DNA of 64,000 nt. Source: Arthrobacter sp. FW305-BF8 (GTDB lineage Bacteria > Actinomycetota > Actinomycetes > Actinomycetales > Micrococcaceae). The translations under genes were made by a program, and so were the position numbers. Below the pieces are notes generated by a model. It was not told the origin of the DNA. It searched no databases and worked only from the letters and a program-made list of their open reading frames with translations. Where the stretch lies: positions 4,030,001-4,094,000 of the forward strand of contig NZ_CP084561.1 in the NCBI RefSeq assembly GCF_021789315.1, written 5' to 3'. The stretch's first letter is position 1. Each line of letters opens with the position of its first letter. This document shows, in pieces, positions 8,424 through 17,650 of this stretch.

Positions 8424-8497
8424 AGTACTCTGGACGGAAGAAGGGTGTCAAGCGTTTTCACCCGGACGGGCAAATCGATCTTCGGAGGATCAGCAGA

Positions 8498-9523
8498 ATG
8501 TCGCGGGCAGCAAGCATCAAGGACGTCGCCAACCACGCGCAGGTTGCGGTGGGGACGGTCTCCAACGTCCTCAACAATCCGGACCGCGTCTCCAAGCGCA
8601 CCAAGGACAAGGTGCTCCAGGCGATCGACGAGCTGGGCTTCGTCCGCAACGACGCCGCACGGCAGCTGCGCGCAGGGCACAGCCGGACCATCGGCGTCGT
8701 GGTCCTGGACGTTGGCAACCCCTTCTTCACGTCGCTGGTCCGCGCCGCGGAGGACGCTGCCGCTGTGAACGGCAGCGCCGTGCTGCTGGGCGACAGCGGC
8801 CACGACGCGAACCGGGAATCGCACTACATCGACCTCTTCCAGGAACAGCGGGTCCAGGGCCTGCTGATCTCCCCGGTGGGCGACGTCGCCGACCGGCTGG
8901 AGGCCCTCCGGCAGCGGGGTGTTCCCACGGTCCTGGTGGACCGGCTGGCCGATGAGGACCGCTTCAGCTCCGTCTCCGTGGATGACGACGCCGGCGGTTA
9001 CCTCGCCGCCCGTCACCTCCTCGACCTGGGGCGTCGGAAGCTGGCCTTCGTGGGCGGCCCACTGTCCATCCGCCAGGTATCCGACCGCCTTCTGGGCGCC
9101 CGCCGCGCCGTGGCCGAGGTGGACGGCGCAGCACTGGAGGTGCTCGACTCCGACGGCCAGTCCGTTCTCGCCGGACGGGAGGTGGGCAACAGCCTCATGG
9201 AGCGAGGCGCAACCAACATGCCGGACGGCATCTTCTGCGCCAACGACCTGCTGGCGCTCGGAGTGATGCAGTCCCTGACCATGATGAACAACGTCAGCAT
9301 TCCCGACGACGTGGCCCTGATCGGCTACGACGACATCGACTTCGCCGTGTCCGCCGTCGTGCCGCTTTCCTCCATCCGCCAGCCCACCGACGCGATCGGC
9401 AGGACTGCCATCGAGCTCCTGACGGAGGAACTGGACGCCCAGCACCCGCGGCACCGTGCCGTCGTGTTCACGCCCGAACTGGTGGTCAGGCAAAGTACCG
9501 CCGGCGCCGCCGCGCCCCACTAA
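8498..9523 (+). CDS. LacI-family transcriptional regulator, likely of the rhamnose operon
   Basis: A 341-residue repressor. The N-terminal helix-turn-helix reads ASIKDVANHAQVAVGTVSNV followed by LNNPDRVS, the hinge helix segment is DAARQLRAG, and residues 65 onward form a periplasmic-binding-protein-like effector domain (IGVVVLDVGNPFFTSLV, FCANDLLALGVMQ, IGYDDIDFA). The start at 8498 is preceded by GGAGG nine bases away; a longer frame from 8384 would add 38 atypical residues and cover the operator. Divergent placement next to rhaM makes L-rhamnose or a related metabolite the likely effector, which is inference from position. Confidence 0.9.
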   Translation: MSRAASIKDVANHAQVAVGTVSNVLNNPDRVSKRTKDKVLQAIDELGFVRNDAARQLRAGHSRTIGVVVLDVGNPFFTSLVRAAEDAAAVNGSAVLLGDSGHDANRESHYIDLFQEQRVQGLLISPVGDVADRLEALRQRGVPTVLVDRLADEDRFSSVSVDDDAGGYLAARHLLDLGRRKLAFVGGPLSIRQVSDRLLGARRAVAEVDGAALEVLDSDGQSVLAGREVGNSLMERGATNMPDGIFCANDLLALGVMQSLTMMNNVSIPDDVALIGYDDIDFAVSAVVPLSSIRQPTDAIGRTAIELLTEELDAQHPRHRAVVFTPELVVRQSTAGAAAPH

Positions 9524-9598
9524 GCCGGCCTGCGCTCGGCACGACTCCCACCGGACCGGCACTTCCGGTCAGGGAGTACACTTGGTGGCAGACCGCCC

Positions 9599-9613
9599 GG
9601 GAAAGCGCTTGCC
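9599..9613. promoter_or_regulatory. LacI-type operator-like site
   Basis: GGGAAAGCGCTTGCC, a CG-centred near palindrome resembling the GAAAACGCTTTC sites elsewhere in the island, lies about 75 bases before the start of the first Gfo/Idh-DUF6807 gene. The match is weaker than the others. Confidence 0.35.
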
Positions 9614-9687
9614 AAGGACGCATGCACGCTCCCGTGTAACGGTTGACGATGGCGTCGCGCAGCACCGCAGCGCCGGACAGGAGCACC

Positions 9688-11757
9688 ATGGATATCCCTC
9701 TGACGCAGCCCGGCCCGTCAGGCCCGTCAGGCCTGCCAGCCGCCAAAGCCGCTTCCCCGCACCGCACCGGCCCGGCACGTGTGGCCCTGATCGGCGTCCA
9801 TGGCTTCGGCGCCCACCACCTGAAGAACCTCGAACGGCTGACCCAGGCCGGCGCAGTGGAACTTGTGGCCGTGGCCGACCCGAAACCGCCGGCCCCCGAC
9901 GCATTGCCCCGCACCACGGCGGTCCACCCCGACCTGGAATCCCTCCTCGCGGGCAACCACCGGCCCGACGTGGTCATCGTCGCCACGCCCATCCAGACCC
10001 ACGCGCCGCTTGCCCTGGCCACCCTGGCCTCCGGCGCCGACCTCTATTTGGAGAAACCCCCGGTGGCATCGCTGGCCGACTTCCGGCAACTGCAGGAGGC
10101 CGCTGAAGCGTCCGGGCGCAGCGTGCAGATCGGATTCCAGAGCCTCGGATCGCAGGCGCTGGTGGCCATTGACGGGCTCCTCAAGGACGGGACCATCGGC
10201 ACGCTGCAGGGGATCGGCGCAACCGGGCGCTGGGTGCGGGACCGCGCCTACTGCAAGCGCTCCCGGTGGGCCGGCAAGCGGAGCATGGATGGCGTGGACG
10301 TGGTGGATGGCGTGGCTACCAATCCCCTGGCACACGCCATCGCCACCGCCCTGCGGATCGCCGGCGCCCGGACCGTGGAGCATGTGGCCTCCGTGGAGAC
10401 GGACCTGTACCGCGCGAATGACATCGAGGCCGACGACACCTCGGTCATTCGGATCCGGACCTCCGCCGGCCTGCCGATTACATGCGCCCTGACGCTCTGC
10501 GCCTCGGAGTCCGTGGAGCCGTACATCACCCTGCAGGGCTCTGAGGGAACGGCCGTTTTCCACTACACGAAAGACCGGCTGCACATCAGCAACGCGGACG
10601 GAGAGCACTCGCTGCAGTTCGGCCGCGACGACCTCACCGAAAACCTGCTGGAATACCTCGCTGGGGACACAGAACTCACCAGCGCCCTCAACGACTCCGG
10701 CGCGTTCATGCTGGTGCTTGAGGCCGTCCGCACCGCCGAGCCGCCCGCGCCGGTCACTCCTGGCTACGTGCGCTGGGAGGGCGACGGCGATGCCGCCCGT
10801 GCGGTGATTCCCGGCATCGAGGACGCCCTAGAGCGGGCCATCGGCGCCCACGCCACCTTCCGCGAACTCGCCCTGCCGTGGGCGCGAGCCACTGAGCCTG
10901 GCGCCGCCACTGTGCTGTTCGACGACGGCGGCCGTCCGCTGGCAGTCCGGCGCACCGGCGCGCGGCTCAACGCGCGGTTATCGCCGCGGCCCTACCTGCA
11001 CCCGGTGGCCACGCTCGGCGGGACCGTTGTGACGGACCATCTCCCCGCCGACCACCCGTGGCATCTGGGCGCCGGCTTCGCGCTCCAGGACGTCAATGGC
11101 ACCAACTTCTGGGGCGGCAAAACGTACAGGCGCGACGCCGGCGCGTACGTCTCCCGGCAGGACCACGGCCGGATCGAACTGCTCCCCGCCGCTGCGGGTG
11201 ATCCGGACGGATTCGACACCCGGGAGCTCCGGTGGCTCGGCACGGACGGACAGCCCCTGCTCACCGAACAGCGGACCGCCAGCCGCGAGGTCCTGGGAGG
11301 GAGCGTGTGGCGCCTGGACCTGGGCACGGAACTGACCGCCGTCGTCGACGTTTCACTGGGCAGCCCCGGTTCCAACGGCGCAGCCGGCAGCGGCTACGGC
11401 GGTTTCTTCTGGCGCCTTCCGGCCTGCAGCGGTGCCCGCATCTTCACGTCCGACGCCGAGGGCGAATCCGCCGTCCACGGCTCCGTGGCGCCGTGGCTGG
11501 CATGGACCGCCTCCTTCGGCGAGGTGCCCGGCATCCGTTCCGGGCAGGCTGCGACCCTCGTGTTCGGGGCCCCGGCCGAGGCAGCCGATCCGTGGTTCGT
11601 CCGCTGCTCCGGGTACCCCGGCGTCGGGTCGGCCCTGGCCTGGGACCGGCCAGTGACGCTGGCCGCAGGGGAATCGCTTCGGCGGAGCCTGAGTGTGTGG
11701 GTGTGCGACGGCGAACTGTCGCCGGCCGCCGTCGCATCCCTCCTGGCGCGGCGCTAG
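9688..11757 (+). CDS. Gfo/Idh/MocA oxidoreductase fused to DUF6807 (PmoA-like) domain, copy 1
   Basis: A 689-residue two-domain protein. Residues about 30-380 are an NAD(P)-dependent Gfo/Idh/MocA dehydrogenase: Rossmann start VALIGVHGFGAHHL, VIVATPIQTHAP and the catalytic-type motif YLEKPP. Residues about 425-689 match DUF6807, a jelly-roll-like domain annotated as PmoA-like: RPYLHPVATLGGTVVTDH, HPWHLGAGFALQDVNGTNFW and a terminal GYPGVGSALAW segment. The family is common beside sugar-catabolic genes, but its reaction is not established. The start at 9688 has AGGAG five bases upstream; earlier in-frame starts exist. A closely similar paralogue lies at 17651. It heads an operon with the GH42 gene 39 bases downstream. 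Confidence 0.85.
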   Translation: MDIPLTQPGPSGPSGLPAAKAASPHRTGPARVALIGVHGFGAHHLKNLERLTQAGAVELVAVADPKPPAPDALPRTTAVHPDLESLLAGNHRPDVVIVATPIQTHAPLALATLASGADLYLEKPPVASLADFRQLQEAAEASGRSVQIGFQSLGSQALVAIDGLLKDGTIGTLQGIGATGRWVRDRAYCKRSRWAGKRSMDGVDVVDGVATNPLAHAIATALRIAGARTVEHVASVETDLYRANDIEADDTSVIRIRTSAGLPITCALTLCASESVEPYITLQGSEGTAVFHYTKDRLHISNADGEHSLQFGRDDLTENLLEYLAGDTELTSALNDSGAFMLVLEAVRTAEPPAPVTPGYVRWEGDGDAARAVIPGIEDALERAIGAHATFRELALPWARATEPGAATVLFDDGGRPLAVRRTGARLNARLSPRPYLHPVATLGGTVVTDHLPADHPWHLGAGFALQDVNGTNFWGGKTYRRDAGAYVSRQDHGRIELLPAAAGDPDGFDTRELRWLGTDGQPLLTEQRTASREVLGGSVWRLDLGTELTAVVDVSLGSPGSNGAAGSGYGGFFWRLPACSGARIFTSDAEGESAVHGSVAPWLAWTASFGEVPGIRSGQAATLVFGAPAEAADPWFVRCSGYPGVGSALAWDRPVTLAAGESLRRSLSVWVCDGELSPAAVASLLARR

Positions 11758-11796
11758 CCTAAGACAGGGTCAGCACCGTCCCGGCAAAGGAGCCCC

Positions 11797-13812
11797 ATGC
11801 CCGAGCAAGAAGCCTCTCCTCAAGCTCCCCTCTGGAACAGCGGCCCGGGTCTGGCCTACGGAGGCGACTACAACCCCGAGCAGTGGCCGGCCGAGGTCCG
11901 GCTGGAGGACATCGGCCTCATGAAGGAGGCCGGGGTGACCCTGCTCAGCGTGGCCATCTTTTCCTGGGCGCTCCTGGAGCCGCGCGAAGGGGAGTACGAC
12001 TTTGCCTGGCTGGACGAGGTGCTGGACAGCCTGGCCGGTGCAGGCATCCGGGTTGCCCTCGCCACGGCCACAGCCGCTCCCCCGGCCTGGCTGGTGCGGA
12101 AGCATCCGGAAGTCCTGCCGGTGACAGCAGAGGGCACCGTCCTGGAACGCGGCTCCCGGCGGCACTACACGCCGTCGTCCGCCGTTTACCGCCGGTATGC
12201 CACGGGCATCACCCGGAAGCTCGCCGAACGGTACAAGGACCACCCGGCGCTGGCACTGTGGCACGTGGACAACGAGCTGGGCTGCCACGTTTCCGAGTTT
12301 TACGGCGTGGAGGACGCCGCGGCGTTCCGGCGCTGGCTGGAACGGCGCTACGGCGGCATCGAGGCGCTGAACGAGGCGTGGGGCACGGCCTTCTGGTCCC
12401 AGCACTACGCCTCGTTCGAGGAGGTCATCCCGCCTCGGGCCGCCCCCACCACCCTCAACCCGACGCAGCGGCTGGACTTCCAGCGGTTCAGCTCGTGGGC
12501 GCTGATGGACTACTACCGGAGTCTGCTGGCGGTGATCCGCGAGGTGACGCCCAACGTTCCGGCCACCACCAACCTCATGGTGTCCAGCGCCACCAAGTCC
12601 CTGGACTACTTCGACTGGGCGAAGGACCTGGACGTGGTGGCCAACGACCACTACCTGGTGGCCGCGGATCCGGAGCGCGAAATCGAGCTGGCGTTCAGCG
12701 CGGACCTCACACGCGGCGTCGCGGGCAACAGGCCTTGTATCCTGATGGAGCACTCGACGTCGGCGGTGAACTGGCAGGCCCGTAACCAGCCGAAGATGCC
12801 CGGTGAAATGCTCCGCAACTCGCTGGCCCACGTGGCCCGCGGCGCCGATGCCGTCATGTTCTTCCAGTGGCGGCAGAGTGTTGCCGGCGCCGAGAAGTTC
12901 CATTCGGCGATGGTGCCGCACGGCGACCGCGACACCCGGGTGTGGCGGGAGGTGGTGGCCCTCGGCGAAGCCCTCAAGCGGCTTGGGCCGGTCAAAGGCT
13001 CCACCGTGGAATCCCGGGTGGCCATCGTGTTCGACTACGAGGCCTGGTGGGCCAGCGAACTGGACTCGCACCCGAGCGAGGACGTGAAGTATTTGGACCT
13101 GATCAGGGCGTTCCACCGCTCGCTGTTCCTGCGCGGCGTGGGCGTGGACTTCGTCCCCCCGGCCGCGGACCTCTCCGGCTACCGCCTGGTCCTGGTGTGC
13201 ACGCTGTACTGCGTCAACGATGACGCAGCGGCCAATGTTGCCGCCGCTGCCGAGGCCGGAGCCACGGTGCTGGTCAGCTACTTCAGCGGCATCGTCGACG
13301 AGCGCGACCACATCAGGCTGGGCGGCTACCCTGGAGCCTTCCGGGAGCTGCTGGGCATCAGGACCGAGGAGTTCCACCCGCTGCTCGAGGGCGGCCGGGT
13401 GACTTTGAGCGACGGCACCATTGGCCGGGTGTGGAGCGAGCACGTCCACCTTGCCGGGGCGGAGGCGGTGGCCACCTTCACCGGCTACCCGCTCTCCGGC
13501 GTGCCCGCACTGACCCGGAGGAGCGCCGGCCCGGGCGCCGCCTGGTACCTGGCCACCCTCCTCGATCGCGACGGCATCGAACGCCTCTTGGACCGGCTCC
13601 TGGCCGAAGCGGGAGTGGCGGCCTCCGCGGAAGCCGCCGCCGGCGTCGAACTGACCCGGCGGGTCACGGCGGACGGGCGCCGCTTCCTCTTCGCCATCAA
13701 TCACGGCCGGGAGGACGCGGAAGTGAAGGCCGACGGCGAGGAACTGCTGGGCGGCGGGCGTTTCGGCGGCATTGTCCCCGGCGGAGCTGTGGCCGTGATC
13801 GCCGAGGACTGA
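11797..13812 (+). CDS. GH42 beta-galactosidase
   Basis: A 671-residue cytoplasmic glycoside hydrolase of family 42, which releases terminal beta-D-galactose (some members act on alpha-L-arabinopyranosides). Motifs: GGDYNPEQWP near residue 22, acid/base Glu160 in WHVDNELGCH, nucleophile Glu318 in ILMEHSTSAVNWQ, and VMFFQWRQS. The A domain (TIM barrel), trimerisation domain and short C-terminal beta domain are all present and the length is typical. No signal peptide, so the substrate must be imported, plausibly by the adjacent convergent ABC system. It is preceded by the Gfo/Idh-DUF6807 gene and followed by a hairpin shared with the convergent binding-protein gene. Confidence 0.93.
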   Translation: MPEQEASPQAPLWNSGPGLAYGGDYNPEQWPAEVRLEDIGLMKEAGVTLLSVAIFSWALLEPREGEYDFAWLDEVLDSLAGAGIRVALATATAAPPAWLVRKHPEVLPVTAEGTVLERGSRRHYTPSSAVYRRYATGITRKLAERYKDHPALALWHVDNELGCHVSEFYGVEDAAAFRRWLERRYGGIEALNEAWGTAFWSQHYASFEEVIPPRAAPTTLNPTQRLDFQRFSSWALMDYYRSLLAVIREVTPNVPATTNLMVSSATKSLDYFDWAKDLDVVANDHYLVAADPEREIELAFSADLTRGVAGNRPCILMEHSTSAVNWQARNQPKMPGEMLRNSLAHVARGADAVMFFQWRQSVAGAEKFHSAMVPHGDRDTRVWREVVALGEALKRLGPVKGSTVESRVAIVFDYEAWWASELDSHPSEDVKYLDLIRAFHRSLFLRGVGVDFVPPAADLSGYRLVLVCTLYCVNDDAAANVAAAAEAGATVLVSYFSGIVDERDHIRLGGYPGAFRELLGIRTEEFHPLLEGGRVTLSDGTIGRVWSEHVHLAGAEAVATFTGYPLSGVPALTRRSAGPGAAWYLATLLDRDGIERLLDRLLAEAGVAASAEAAAGVELTRRVTADGRRFLFAINHGREDAEVKADGEELLGGGRFGGIVPGGAVAVIAED

Positions 13813-13843
13813 CCGGTTCTCTGGAGTTTTTGACCCCACGCGC

Positions 13844-13889
13844 GGAAAACCCCGGGCAATCTCTGGTGGGAGACGGCCCAGGGATTTCC
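13844..13889. terminator. bidirectional terminator hairpin
   Basis: GGAAAACCCCGGGC (13844-13857) pairs with GCCCAGGGATTTCC (13876-13889) with two mismatches, between the convergent GH42 and binding-protein genes. A/T-rich ends of the stem give short U-runs on either strand. An orphan arm GGAGTTTTTGACC at 13823-13835 resembles one arm of the palindromes at 26649 and 37862. Confidence 0.6.
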
Positions 13890-13903
13890 TTTCCGTGGTG
13901 GAG

Positions 13904-15259
13904 CTAGCTGCTGATGGCTGACGTCATCTCATCCACCGCTTTCTTACCGGCTTCATCTGCGGAAAGCCTGTTGAACAGCACCTCGGAGGTGTAACGTTTG
14001 ATGATTTCCTGGATGGCACCCGCGCCCTTCGGCGGCGGGGCAGGAGCCTCACCGAGTTCGTTCTTGATCTGGTCGATGAACTTCACAACCTTGACGTCCG
14101 CAGGGGTCAGCTTGGCGGAGATCGCCGCGCGCACATCGGTGTTCGGGTAGACACCACGGTCGGCCAGGAGTGCCTCGCCGGCCTTGGCGTCGTTCGCCAG
14201 GAAGTTGATGAATTTGGCGACTTCCTCAGGGTGCTTGGTTCTGGAGGATGCCGACCAGAACTGCGAGGCCTTGTACCAGAGCTTGGCATCAGCAGCGGAG
14301 CCGGTCTTGGTGGGGAACCTCAGAACCTTCAGTTCCGAGCCTGCGGCCTTTTCCAGGGCGGGAAGCTGGTTGGACCACCAGAAGGCGAGTCCATTCTTGC
14401 CCGTTGCGAGGCCGCTCTGGTCCAGGGGTGCTGCTTCGGCCTCAACAACCTCCGACGCCGAGGGAACTGCCTTGCCCTCACTCATCTGTTTCAGGAAGGC
14501 CCACCAGGCGGCGATGTCCGCCGGCTCAAAGCCGAGCTTGCCGTCTTCGGTGTAGAGGGACTTTCCGTTCTGCCTCAGCCATACGCCCAGGGATGCCTCA
14601 TCGGTCCCGTAGGCGGCCGCCCCGTAAGTGCCCTTCGGGGATTTAGCCGTCACCTCGGCGGAGATCCGTTCGAAGTCTTCCCAGGTCCAGGTCGCGTCGT
14701 CGGGCAATGCCACACCTGCTGCCTTGAACACGGCCGGGTTCGCAAGGATGGTGGCTGCATTGATGCCGGCGGGGATACCCGTCAGGCCGTCCTCGCTCTG
14801 CCCCGCCTTCAGCGTGGCCTCGTCGAGCTTGGATGTGTCGATGCCGTACTTCGAGAGGTCAAGCAGGGCTCCGCGGCTGGAGTACTCGGTGATGTACTTT
14901 TCGTCCATCTGGATGATGTCGGGAGCGTCGTTCGCAGCCACCTGCGTGGCCAGCTTGTCCCAGTAACCGCTCCAGTCGCCGTACTCCGGCTTGATCTTGA
15001 TCTTCGGGTTTTCGGCTTCGAAGGCCTTGATGGCTTCCTGGGTGACCTGCGCCCTCTTGTCGCTGCCCCACCAGGAGAAACGGAGTTCAACCGTTCCGTC
15101 GGCGCTCTGGGCGGCAGATCCGCCGCCACAGGCGCTGAGCGCAAGGACGACGGCGGCTGCGGCAGCAACCACTCCCGCCTTCCGGAGCCGTCGCGGGGTC
15201 TTGGATACCTGGGGCCGGCGGGCCTCGGCATCAGGGCCAGGTTTGGGGAACAGTTGCAC
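13904..15259 (-). CDS. sugar ABC transporter substrate-binding lipoprotein
   Basis: A 451-residue family 1 extracellular solute-binding protein. A basic N-terminus leads into a hydrophobic stretch ending in the lipobox LSACGGG (Cys at about residue 44), so the mature protein is anchored to the outer face of the membrane. The mature part has the usual sugar-binding pattern: ELRFSWWGSDKRAQ, DIIQMDEKYI and LAFWWSNQLPALEK. The GTG start at 15259 has GGAG seven bases upstream. A LacI-type operator lies 35 bases upstream, and the 136-base gap behind the permease gene suggests its own promoter. Substrate unknown; galactosides or uronides would fit the context. Confidence 0.93.
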   Translation of the reverse strand: MQLFPKPGPDAEARRPQVSKTPRRLRKAGVVAAAAAVVLALSACGGGSAAQSADGTVELRFSWWGSDKRAQVTQEAIKAFEAENPKIKIKPEYGDWSGYWDKLATQVAANDAPDIIQMDEKYITEYSSRGALLDLSKYGIDTSKLDEATLKAGQSEDGLTGIPAGINAATILANPAVFKAAGVALPDDATWTWEDFERISAEVTAKSPKGTYGAAAYGTDEASLGVWLRQNGKSLYTEDGKLGFEPADIAAWWAFLKQMSEGKAVPSASEVVEAEAAPLDQSGLATGKNGLAFWWSNQLPALEKAAGSELKVLRFPTKTGSAADAKLWYKASQFWSASSRTKHPEEVAKFINFLANDAKAGEALLADRGVYPNTDVRAAISAKLTPADVKVVKFIDQIKNELGEAPAPPPKGAGAIQEIIKRYTSEVLFNRLSADEAGKKAVDEMTSAISS

Positions 15260-15293
15260 AGTTCACTCCGATCTTCGTTGATCTTGAAGGAGA

Positions 15294-15309
15294 TGGAAAA
15301 CGCTTTCCA
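15294..15309. promoter_or_regulatory. LacI-type operator upstream of the binding-protein gene
   Basis: TGGAAAACGCTTTCCA, a CG-centred palindrome with one asymmetric pair, located 35 bases before the GTG start. It shares the 14-base core GGAAAACGCTTTCC exactly with the site at 17512-17525. Confidence 0.65.
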
Positions 15310-15395
15310 GCTAATGGAATAAGTACTTATCTTGTATTACAAGCATTTGTGCCCGATTGCGCCGGGAGCCGGTGGCCCCGGTGTTCGTTCGCGGC

Positions 15396-16343
15396 CTACT
15401 TGATGCCGGTCGTGGCTATTCCCTTGATGAGGAACCTTTGCCCAAAGAGGAAAACCAGGAACACGGGCAGGAGCGAAACGATGGACATGGCGAAGAGTGA
15501 GCCCCAGCTTGTGGCGGACTGCGAATCCACGAACGCCCGGAGCGCAACGGGAACGGTGAACATGTCAGGGTCCGTCAGGTAGATGAGGGCACCAAAGAAG
15601 TCGTTCCAGGTCCAGATGAAGGTGAAGATGGTGGTGGTGGCCAGCGCGGGGACCATCAGCGGCAGAATTACGCGCAGGAAGATCCGCGGGTGGCCGGCGC
15701 CGTCGATCCTTGCGGCCTCATCAAGTTCCTTTGGGATGCCCCGGATGAACTGGACCATCAGGAACACGAAGAACGCGTCGGTGGCCAGGAGCTTCGGAAC
15801 GATGAGCGGCCAGAAGGTGTTCACCCAGCCGATCTGCGAGAACAGGATGTACTGCGGGACAATCACCACGTGGAACGGCAGCATGATGGTGAGCAGCATA
15901 ATGCCGAAGAAGATCTTCTGCCCCGTGAACTGGAGCCTGGCGAAGGCGTAAGCGGCCATGGAGCAGGAGATCAGGTTGCCGAGGATTGATCCCAGCACAA
16001 CCACCGCGGAATTGAGCATGTAGTGGCCGAACGGGTGGGTCAGCGCCGACCATCCGTCCGTGTAGTTGCCCATCTCGAGGCTGTTCAGCCACAGACCGGG
16101 TTCGCGGAAGATGAGTTCGTTGGCGCGCAGCGAGGAAACAACCATCCACAGCAGCGGGTAGATCATGACTCCGCCGGTGACGATCAGGATCGCATGCTTG
16201 ATCAGTGCCTTGGAACGTGCGCTGCGGCTAAAGGCAAGGCTGCCGCGTGGTTCGCGGCTCTTGCGTGGCCCTCGGGGGTTCGTTGGCTTGCCGGCCGGAG
16301 CTTTCTTACTCGGGGCGGGCAGCGTCTCCAGCTTAGTCGTCAT
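15396..16343 (-). CDS. sugar ABC transporter permease (MalG type)
   Basis: A 315-residue inner-membrane permease of the CUT1 family. After a 45-residue basic, Pro/Lys-rich N-terminus there are six membrane segments. The EAA loop that contacts the ATPase reads IPKELDEAARIDGAGHPRIF. It pairs with the MalF-type permease whose gene overlaps its start by 11 bases. No ATPase gene is present in the window; CUT1 systems in actinobacteria often share one MsiK-type ATPase encoded elsewhere. Confidence 0.94.
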   Translation of the reverse strand: MTTKLETLPAPSKKAPAGKPTNPRGPRKSREPRGSLAFSRSARSKALIKHAILIVTGGVMIYPLLWMVVSSLRANELIFREPGLWLNSLEMGNYTDGWSALTHPFGHYMLNSAVVVLGSILGNLISCSMAAYAFARLQFTGQKIFFGIMLLTIMLPFHVVIVPQYILFSQIGWVNTFWPLIVPKLLATDAFFVFLMVQFIRGIPKELDEAARIDGAGHPRIFLRVILPLMVPALATTTIFTFIWTWNDFFGALIYLTDPDMFTVPVALRAFVDSQSATSWGSLFAMSIVSLLPVFLVFLFGQRFLIKGIATTGIK

Positions 16344-17277
16344 AGAAAACCCAATACTTTGCAGCGATAAAGTTGATGGCGGTGAAGGCGCCGATGATGA
16401 CCAGCAGGAACCAGGCCATGGCGGAGGCGTATCCCATATCGAACTGGCCGAAGCCCTTTTGGTAGAGGTAAAGCGTGAAGAACATTGTCGAATCCGAAGG
16501 GCCGCCGTTGCCGCCGGAGACGATGAACGCCTGCGTGAACGACTGGAATGATCCGATGATCTGCAGCACCAGGTTGAAGAAGATGATGGGGCTCAGGAGC
16601 GGCAGGGTGATGCGCCAGAACTGCTGGAGCTTGGTGGCTCCGTCCACCTCGGCGGCTTCGTAGTACATGTTGGGTATCTGGCGCAGGCCGGCCAGGAAGA
16701 TGATCATCGGAGCGCCGAAAGTCCAGACGTGGAGCAGGATGATGGACCCCAGCGCCGTACTCGGGTCAGAAATCCACCCCGGACCCTCGATGCCGGCAAG
16801 GGCAAGTACCTGATTCACGAGGCCGGTGGTGCCGAAGATCTGCTTCCACAGGATCGCGATGGCCACCGAGCCGCCCAGCAGCGACGGCAAGTAGAAGACA
16901 GAACGGTAGAACGGGAGGCCACGAAGGCCTTTGTCCAGTACCAGCGCGATCAGCAGGGCAACCGCCAGCTGCAGCGGAACGCCGACGAGTACATACGTGA
17001 ACGTCACCCCGAGCGAATTGTGCAGTCTCGCGTCGGTGAACATCCGCTGGAAGTTCTCCAGGCCCACCCACTCCGGGGCCTGAATCAGGTTGTAGTCGGT
17101 GAAAGAGAGGTACAGCGACATCACCATGGGACCGACGGTGATGGCCACCAGTCCCACCAGCCACGGAAGCAGGAAGATGTAGGCGGCCTTGTTGTCCCGC
17201 CCGCCGGCCTTCTTCTCTTCGGCAGTCTTCGGACCCTTGCGGCGCGAGAGGGACGTGAGTTCGGTAATGGCACTCAC
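16333..17277 (-). CDS. sugar ABC transporter permease (MalF type)
   Basis: First gene of the ABC operon, a 314-residue CUT1 permease with six predicted membrane helices. The EAA motif appears as IPNMYYEAAEVDGATKLQQF. GTG at 17277 is preferred because GAGG lies eight bases upstream; an in-frame GTG at 17286 would add three residues. It overlaps the second permease gene. The upstream region, shared with the divergent Gfo/Idh-DUF6807 gene, carries three LacI-type sites, so both directions are probably under the same repressor. Confidence 0.93.
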   Translation of the reverse strand: MSAITELTSLSRRKGPKTAEEKKAGGRDNKAAYIFLLPWLVGLVAITVGPMVMSLYLSFTDYNLIQAPEWVGLENFQRMFTDARLHNSLGVTFTYVLVGVPLQLAVALLIALVLDKGLRGLPFYRSVFYLPSLLGGSVAIAILWKQIFGTTGLVNQVLALAGIEGPGWISDPSTALGSIILLHVWTFGAPMIIFLAGLRQIPNMYYEAAEVDGATKLQQFWRITLPLLSPIIFFNLVLQIIGSFQSFTQAFIVSGGNGGPSDSTMFFTLYLYQKGFGQFDMGYASAMAWFLLVIIGAFTAINFIAAKYWVFYDD

Positions 17278-17466
17278 GGCGCGCACCTCGCTCGCTGCGG
17301 CTTAGGTATGTGTTGAGCGGCCATGCGGTCTCCTTTGGTCATCGTGGCCATTCCCGCGCGGGCGTTCCGTCCCAGATACTCAGGAACGCCTCTGCCGCGG
17401 ATTAATGCTTCATTCGGCAGGAGTGCTTTGTGCCCTCCGTCACTCTCGTGAAGCCGTCGCTACAAC

Positions 17467-17480
17467 GGTAAACGCTTTCC
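17467..17480. promoter_or_regulatory. LacI-type operator site 1 of the divergent region
   Basis: GGTAAACGCTTTCC, one base off the core found at 15295 and 17512. It lies on the ABC-operon side of the A/T-rich promoter stretch. Confidence 0.6.
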
Positions 17481-17511
17481 AAGGCGATGTATAGATTATT
17501 TCGTAAATTTA

Positions 17512-17525
17512 GGAAAACGCTTTCC
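17512..17525. promoter_or_regulatory. LacI-type operator site 2 of the divergent region
   Basis: GGAAAACGCTTTCC, identical in 14 bases to the site ahead of the binding-protein gene. Its centre is 45 bases from site 1, between the two diverging promoters. Confidence 0.7.
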
Positions 17526-17567
17526 ACGTCCGGCCAAGCCATGGGAGGCCACCAGCAGGCAGGTGTC

Positions 17568-17581
17568 AGAAAACGCTTTCT
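17568..17581. promoter_or_regulatory. LacI-type operator site 3 of the divergent region
   Basis: AGAAAACGCTTTCT lies 69 bases before the ATG of the Gfo/Idh-DUF6807 gene and is close to the GAGAAAGCGTTTTCTC site upstream of the LacI gene at 25624 when read on the other strand. Confidence 0.65.
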
Positions 17582-17650
17582 CAGGTACGGTGTTACTGCC
17601 TGCGTTTCCCTCCCTGTCCAGCAGTACTTCCCACGCAAGGATCAACCCGC

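Larger units (their letters stand above)
17278..17650. other. divergent regulatory region without genes
   Basis: This 373-base region separates the ABC permease gene from the second Gfo/Idh-DUF6807 gene. I see no credible coding sequence. An A/T-rich stretch (17485-17512), unusual for this DNA, is framed by operator-like palindromes and probably contains the promoters. Confidence 0.6.
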
